From the NCBI GenBank assembly GCA_027596195.1, contig JADGJG010000822.1:1-12076 (forward strand): 12,076 nucleotides of DNA, written 5' to 3'. The stretch comes from Podochytrium sp. JEL0797. Lineage: Eukaryota > Chytridiomycota > Chytridiomycetes > Chytridiales > Chytriomycetaceae. The notes under the pieces were generated by a model. The model was not told where the DNA came from, did no database searches, and saw nothing but the letters and a program-made list of their open reading frames with translations. A program made the position numbers and the translations under genes. Shown piece by piece: positions 8,441 through 12,076 of this stretch (within the stretch, counting starts at the first letter, position 1; every line of letters begins with the position of its first letter).

Positions 8441-9476
8441 ATGCCGAAACGGAGGCGCCAGGTGGCCAAGGACGATGAAGAGTTCGTTCCGAAAGGCGCC
8501 AAGGGTCGCAGCAAGCAGAATCGTCAAAGCGAAGTGGGCGAGGAATCCTCAGACGACGAGAAGGCGTTCCCTGCCCATTCCGCATCCGGCGAATACCAAA
8601 CATACGCCGCGCGATTGATTCAAATCACGGACAAAGGGCTCTGTGGAGATGAGGAGATTGAAGAGAGCGATGCAGTGGTCCGGGAGAAGGTCATCCAGCT
8701 CGCACAGGTGCGTTGTCTGCTTTCAAATTGGCCAACCACCCCACTCATATCTGACCAAAACACAAACCTCACAGCTCATTCGAGACGCACAAGGACAAGC
8801 CCTCATCCACACTGGAGCTGGCATCTCCACATCCGCAGGCGTCCCTGACTTTCGCGGGCCCAACGGCGTTTGGACGCGTGAAGGATTGGGACTCCCTTCC
8901 CCCGTTGGAAAATCGTTTCACGAAGCGATCCCCACATTCACCCACCATGCCATTACTTCCCTCGTGTGTGATGGCCGCGTTGCACATGTGGTTAGTCAGA
9001 ACGTGGATGGACTTCACGTGCGGGCTGGACTTGCGCGGGATCGGTTGTCGGAGGTGCATGGGACCGCGTTTGCAGAGTGGTGTGTGGCGTGTGGGAAGGA
9101 GTTTCGGACCGTGAAGGAGGTGGTGACGATTGGGCTTAGGAAGACGGGGAACGCGTGTGTCGAGTGTGGTGGGGCGTTGAGGGATTTGTTGTGTGATTGG
9201 GATTCTGAGTTGCCCAAGGCGGAGGTGGATCGGGCGATTGGGGAGCATAAGAAGGCGGGGCTTGTGGTTTGTGTGGGGTCGAGTTTGAGGATCCGACCGG
9301 CGGGGAATTGGCCGCTGGCAACTGTGAGGCGGAAAGCGCCATTGGTTCCGGGGAAGCTGGTTGTGATCAACTTGCAGAAGACGCATGTCGATAAACACTG
9401 TGCGGTACGAATTTTTGCGAGGTGTGATCGCGTGTTTGAATTGCTCATGGCAGAGTTGCAAATAAAGAATCAATAA
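8441..9476 (+). CDS. SIRT6: SIRT6-type NAD+-dependent protein deacylase (sirtuin), two exons
   Basis: CDS join(8441..8707, 8775..9476), 322 aa. Sirtuins remove acyl groups from lysines using NAD+; SIRT6-type enzymes act on chromatin in the nucleus. The first 45 residues carry a PKRRR nuclear-localisation-like motif, then a Lys/Asp/Glu/Ser-rich tail. YAARLIQITDKGLCG matches the SIRT6-specific N-terminal motif. The catalytic core shows HTGAGIS (101-107), PDFRGPNGVWT (113-123), SQNVDGLH (163-170) with the expected Gln, Asn and Asp, catalytic His184 in EVHGT, zinc cysteines 192/195 and 217/220, LRDLLCDWDSELP (the SIRT6 D-W-x-x-x-L-P motif), VGSSLRIRPAGN (256-267) and VVINLQKT. The extended C-terminal tail of vertebrate SIRT6 is absent. 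The intron is 67 bp with donor CAG/GTGCGT and acceptor CTCACAG. All catalytic residues are intact. SIRT7 is less likely because of the N-terminal and DW motifs. Confidence 0.94.
8708..8774 (+). other. 67-bp intron of the sirtuin gene
   Basis: Donor GTGCGT follows CAG at 8707; a CTGAC branch-like motif is at 8751-8755; acceptor CCTCACAG ends at 8774. Phase 0. Splicing fuses the SIRT6-like N-terminal helix (KVIQLAQ) to LIRDAQ before the Rossmann-fold glycine motif. Confidence 0.92.
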
Positions 9477-9500
9477 ATAATTGGAGGCCCCACGTTTATT
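9461..9500. terminator. Poly(A) signals of the convergent sirtuin and eL30 genes
   Basis: On the + strand AATAAA occurs at 9461-9466 and 9472-9477; the first lies inside the last codons of the sirtuin and the second contains its TAA stop. On the - strand AATAAA at 9500-9495 lies about 27 bp after the eL30 stop. The 50-bp gap between the stops makes 3' overlap of the two mRNAs likely. Confidence 0.6.
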
Positions 9501-9526
9501 TGCAGAAGAACGAAACAAAAAAACGT

Positions 9527-10156
9527 TTACTCAAGAGGGCGAGTGATGATGTCAGAGTCACCACCGTCAATGATAGAAATAACTCCGACACGGAAGTACT
9601 TTCCACAAGCAGTTCCAAGGTCAATGTTGTTTCCGGTGTAGTGGTGGACAGCCGTCTTAGAAAGCATGGCGTAGTACTCGAGCTCAGACTTTCTCAAAGG
9701 GGGGCAGTTTCCAGCAATGAGGAGGAGCTTGGCTAAAAGACAGACAGGGTATCAGTTTCCAACGTTGTTCCTCCATCACAAAACACGACAAGCGTGAATT
9801 GCAACTTCTCGAGAACAACTGCATAATCAAAGACGCGACTCCTCCATCAAATCAACACCCCCACAAAAGAGCGAGTGATTCAACTTCCCAGAAGCCGCGA
9901 ACATGGGTATTCAGCTCCTCCATCGTACGCTTTCGCATAACGACTTCTCGAGAACTTTTTTCGAAAAAATAAAAAGCTCACCCTTTCCGTTACGAATGTT
10001 CTTCAAGGTCGACTTGTATCCCAAAGTGTACTTTCCAGACTTCATGACGAGCGCCAAACGGGAGTTGACAGTCTCTCCGGCGTTCTTCTTGGCCTTCTTG
10101 GGGGCGGCGGCGATAACGGGGGCGGCGGCGGCGGCAACTTCGGTCTTGGGAGCCAT
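9527..10156 (-). CDS. RPL30: Cytosolic 60S ribosomal protein eL30, two exons
   Basis: CDS complement(join(9527..9732, 9982..10156)), 126 aa. eL30 is a protein of the cytosolic large ribosomal subunit and has the L7Ae/kink-turn-binding fold. The start MAPKTEV is followed by an Ala/Lys-rich extension (8-25) that makes it longer than yeast (105 aa) and human (115 aa) eL30. The core is unmistakable: [19 protein letters not shown] (32-50), then across the splice junction [51 protein letters not shown] and the C-terminal [11 protein letters not shown]. The intron is 249 bp, phase 1, donor GTGAGC, with a CTGAT branch candidate about 20 nt before TTTTAG. Codon use is C-rich at third positions, consistent with high expression. 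In yeast, L30 inhibits splicing of its own pre-mRNA; whether that occurs here is unknown. Confidence 0.97.
9733..9981 (-). repeat. 249-bp eL30 intron with a triplicated internal motif
   Basis: Read on the gene's strand, GATGGAGGA occurs three times (9924-9916, 9848-9840, 9777-9769; spacing 76 and 71 bp). Each copy is preceded at about 20-35 nt by TTCTCGAGAAGT or a degenerate version: exact 13-base copies of the XhoI-like palindromic segment lie at 9955-9943 and 9816-9804, and a divergent copy near 9893-9882. This makes a degenerate three-copy tandem array with a conserved bipartite motif. It has no coding potential. It could be a duplicated splicing or RNA-binding element, or remnants of a small repeat. 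Confidence 0.75.
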
Positions 10157-10548
10157 TTTTGAGATCTGAGGTTTCGAAGAGAGACGTTTAGATGCGATTC
10201 GGAAGGGTTCGTATATGCGCGACGAAGGCTCATGAAACGGCATCTGATGGAAGTCGAAACTGCATGCCTCCCGCGATCATCCAACTGCGAATACTTGCAC
10301 GGAACAACCCATCCATTACAGAGAATGGATGCATGAGTGTACAGAGCAGAGCAGGACTGATCGAGAGACTGATGCGATGGCCGGAGGGGTGGGGGTGTGG
10401 TGTTGGAAGGGGAGCGAGCAACGAACGTTGGTTTCTGGGGAGGAAAAAATTCAAAGTCGAGATGATGTCAAGGCGATCGCCTCCTCTTCCCCCCTTTCCA
10501 ATTTTCCCCCAGCCATTTCAGTGGTCGGTGAAGCGTTATATATCATAT

Positions 10549-10568
10549 GGCCAAAAATATTTTTGGCC
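10549..10568. repeat. Perfect 20-bp palindrome
   Basis: GGCCAAAAATATTTTTGGCC reads identically on both strands, with no spacer. It lies next to TATATATCATAT (10537-10548), about 400 bp upstream of the eL30 ATG. It could be a dimeric transcription-factor site or part of the core promoter; as a cruciform the loop would be strained. Confidence 0.9.
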
Positions 10569-10656
10569 TCGTGCCTCGGCAGTGAGAAGTTCCTCTTTGA
10601 GAGCTAACTTTGTTGCCATCTGAGCATCAGAGTCCACCCAAGCAAAAGCGACCCAA

Positions 10657-10698
10657 CTTGGAGACAGGGACCAGGTCACTCCAAGCTGAGGTGGAGTG
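10657..10698 (+). repeat. Two mutually exclusive inverted repeats
   Basis: CTTGGAG (10657-10663) can pair with CTCCAAG (10679-10685), loop 15 nt. The overlapping CACTCCA (10677-10683) can instead pair with TGGAGTG (10692-10698), loop 8 nt. The two stems share bases 10679-10683, so only one can form at a time. CCACC at 10633-10637 can also pair with GGTGG at 10690-10694. No transcript or gene is known here. Confidence 0.5.
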
Positions 10699-11107
10699 AA
10701 TTCGTTCATTCAGTTAGACAATTGATATTGAAGTAGAGAGACGATGCTGCTGCTTCCGTTCCATTCTTTCGCCATTTTTTGTTGACCCCTGAAAACAAAA
10801 AAAAACTGACGTTCTTCCAAAGCATGCCGATGCTGCTTGTATTAAGTGTTAATATCGAAAGAAGCGGCCTCATGTGGCCTCCACTGGTATCATTTCGTTC
10901 CCTGCACCCCACCTGCACCACCCCAGCCCCCTAAAGCCCCGGAAGATCCACAAAAATCCGGATAGGTATATGTTTATTGTGGTTTTTTTTGGTTTCGACA
11001 AAATAGGAAATAACTGGGAGGGATGGGGGTGGGGAGGCAATTTCAACAACATGCACTTCAAATATTAGCAGGGGATAATTCATTGCTGGGAAGCGTAGCT
11101 ATTGGAA

Positions 11108-11162
11108 GGTGAGGAGGAGGAGGATGATGATGAAAATTTGTTGAAGATGGTGGTGGTGGATG
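11108..11162 (+). repeat. Trinucleotide simple repeats (GAG/GAT/GGT)
   Basis: Runs of GAG, then GAT, an AT-rich interruption, then GGT occur in succession. All are purine-rich or G-rich on the + strand. They are probably microsatellite; not in a supported coding frame. Confidence 0.8.
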
Positions 11163-11207
11163 GATTGACAGAGAGCCAAATTTATACATTTTCCTATGAG
11201 TCTCGTT

Positions 11208-11410
11208 CTAGATAGCACATGCGACTGGGCACGTGAAAAACTCACTCTCCAGATAGGGCATGTGGCACCATGGCAGGTGAAAACATTCCAAGGAGTGATT
11301 AAAAACAACACGTTTTTGAGTCGAGGAGTTCGATTCTTTCCGCGTGAAAACATTCCAAGGAGTGATTAAAAACAACACGCTTTTGAGTCGAAGTCTCCAT
11401 TCTTTTTGCC
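11208..11410 (+). repeat. 67-bp direct tandem repeat with a degenerate upstream duplication
   Basis: Copy 1 (11277-11343) and copy 2 (11344-11410) share a 48-bp block beginning GTGAAAACATTCCAAGG with a single T/C difference; the remaining 19 bp of each unit have diverged. Upstream, AGATAG..CATG..GTGAAAA-like segments at 11210-11240 and 11251-11285 form an older, weaker duplication of about 42 bp. A CACGTG E-box palindrome lies at 11230-11235. Confidence 0.9.
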
Positions 11411-11813
11411 AAGTTGAAACCCTCATCTCATGGGCAGTGACTGAAAAGGATGGTGCAAAATGGTCAGAATTTCCAACGAGATTGTCAGAAACAACAAACT
11501 TGAATAACTATTTAACAGAGATACACAGAGACTTCCCCTTGGCACACTTTTCAATCATATCTCCACTAGTGAAAACAAAACTTGAGATCCTCCACAACCA
11601 CTTGTTTTTTAGCCCCCAACCACATTCTATGGGTAACCAATGGCATCATAATTATAAAATAGAGAAACGCGTGATTTGATGCAGGTGATGGTGCAAACCC
11701 TTCAGAAAGCTGGCAGAATTCACATTTTGCATGATTGCTCAATAGCCACTGGGCCAACCCAGGGTGGTGGTCATAGTAAAATACTCAAAGAAACCCTGAA
11801 TTTTAAGAGGTCA

Positions 11814-12076
11814 TGTTAGGATAAGGCTGGAGAGGAATGAAGCCAACAAGAGATGAATGTTATGAATCACTCTTATCAATGTGGATCAAAAGGGTTCGAT
11901 TTTCCGATGATGCCATCATTGAGAGATGTGATATCATTTTTTATTGCTTTGGGCTATAAAGGCCACTGTATTTTGTGTTTTGTTCTTTACTCTGAATATA
12001 GTACTTTTAAAGTCTGTTATCTTCTGGCACTTTTCCCTCTCTCCTGCTTCCTCACAGAGAAGGCTTCTCAAGTCTT
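11814..12076 (+). mobile_element. Possible partial LTR of a retrotransposon at the right edge
   Basis: The segment starts TGTTAGG, a form typical of copia-type LTR ends. About 140 bp in, it has a TATAAA box (11955-11960), followed by a T-rich stretch with TTTACTCTGAATATAG and a pyrimidine-rich run to the window end, an order like U3-R-U5. The other LTR, primer-binding site and any gag/pol are outside the window, so this rests on pattern alone and ordinary promoter DNA is an alternative. Confidence 0.22.

Larger units (their letters stand above)
10157..10700. promoter_or_regulatory. Upstream region of eL30; no gene recognised
   Basis: This 540-bp region should contain the eL30 promoter and leader. 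On the - strand CCTCAG precedes ATCTCAAAAATG with a CTAAA-type branch about 25 nt earlier, so a 5'-UTR intron acceptor near 10169 is possible. A TATATA stretch lies at 10537-10542, next to a perfect palindrome. An open frame of 143 codons on the + strand (10192-10623) has no recognisable similarity, no regular domain pattern and lies across the presumed promoter, so I do not call it a gene. Confidence 0.4.
10701..12076. other. Gene-poor, repeat-bearing right flank
   Basis: I find no supportable gene in these 1.38 kb. The sequence is more AT-rich than the gene cluster and carries simple repeats, a tandem duplication and promoter-like motifs (CCAAT near 11638 followed by TATAAAATA at 11653-11661; TATAAA at 11955-11960). 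The longest + strand frame (11344-11679, 111 codons) starts inside the tandem repeat and resembles no family I recognise. The composition and repeats suggest intergenic or transposon-derived DNA. Confidence 0.5.

Noticed and set aside
9733..9790. GTGATGG plus CTGA as a C/D snoRNA at the 3' end of the eL30 intron
   Set aside because: The boxes are too close for a guide, no closing stem is visible, and the CTGAT is better explained as the branch site.
10192..10623. 143-codon open frame on the plus strand upstream of eL30
   Set aside because: No recognisable motif, irregular composition, and it covers the presumed eL30 promoter and the palindrome; length is within chance for this GC content.
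11328..11336. B-box-like GTTCGATTC (also GGTTCGATT at 11893-11901) suggesting a tRNA gene
   Set aside because: No A box at suitable distance and no cloverleaf or acceptor stem can be drawn.
11344..11679. 111-codon open frame on the plus strand
   Set aside because: It starts in the second copy of a tandem repeat and has no recognisable family; kept only as a remark in the flank description.
1..12076. CRISPR array, bacterial operon or phage genes
   Set aside because: No regularly spaced palindromic repeats, and every recognised gene is eukaryotic and spliced.

Overview
The window is nuclear DNA from a compact, intron-containing eukaryote. Evidence: GT-AG introns with CTAAC/CTGAC-type branch points, AATAAA signals at gene ends, cytosolic and mitochondrial ribosomal protein genes on one piece of DNA, and no operon-like bacterial layout. 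The mitoribosomal proteins mS26 and mL41, an Asa1/GNB1L WD protein and a SIRT6-type sirtuin together suggest an opisthokont, most plausibly an early-diverging (chytrid-like) fungus or a unicellular relative. That placement is inference; I cannot name the species.

Layout. Positions 128-10156 are packed with six genes, all complete and spliced: (1) + strand, plasma-membrane/vacuolar type Ca2+-ATPase (PMCA/PMC1), 1347 aa in two exons; (2) + strand, mitochondrial small-subunit protein mS26 (Pet123 family), 323 aa in three exons, one intron apparently GC-AG; (3) - strand, Asa1/GNB1L-like WD-repeat protein, 484 aa in four exons; (4) + strand, mitochondrial large-subunit protein mL41, 110 aa in three exons, whose ATG lies only 27 bp from that of gene 3; (5) + strand, SIRT6-type deacylase, 322 aa in two exons; (6) - strand, cytosolic ribosomal protein eL30, 126 aa in two exons. 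Two convergent pairs (2/3 and 5/6) have stops 50-67 bp apart with interleaved poly(A) signals.

Positions 10157 to 12076 contain no gene I can support. The region holds a perfect 20-bp palindrome, overlapping inverted repeats, a 67-bp tandem duplication, simple repeats and, at the right edge, a sequence with LTR-like features running off the window. It is more AT-rich towards the right and looks like accessory or transposon-derived DNA next to a housekeeping cluster.

Functionally, three of the six genes encode ribosomal proteins (two mitochondrial, one cytosolic). The WD protein belongs to a family that helps mature PI3K-like kinases, the sirtuin is a chromatin/stress regulator, and the ATPase exports or sequesters Ca2+. 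I see no single pathway joining them. The most unusual signals are in the introns: the three long introns (243, 249, 532 bp) all lie in ribosomal protein genes while the other seven are 49-74 bp, and the eL30 intron carries a triplicated motif whose nonamer core also occurs in the long mL41 intron and nowhere else in the window.
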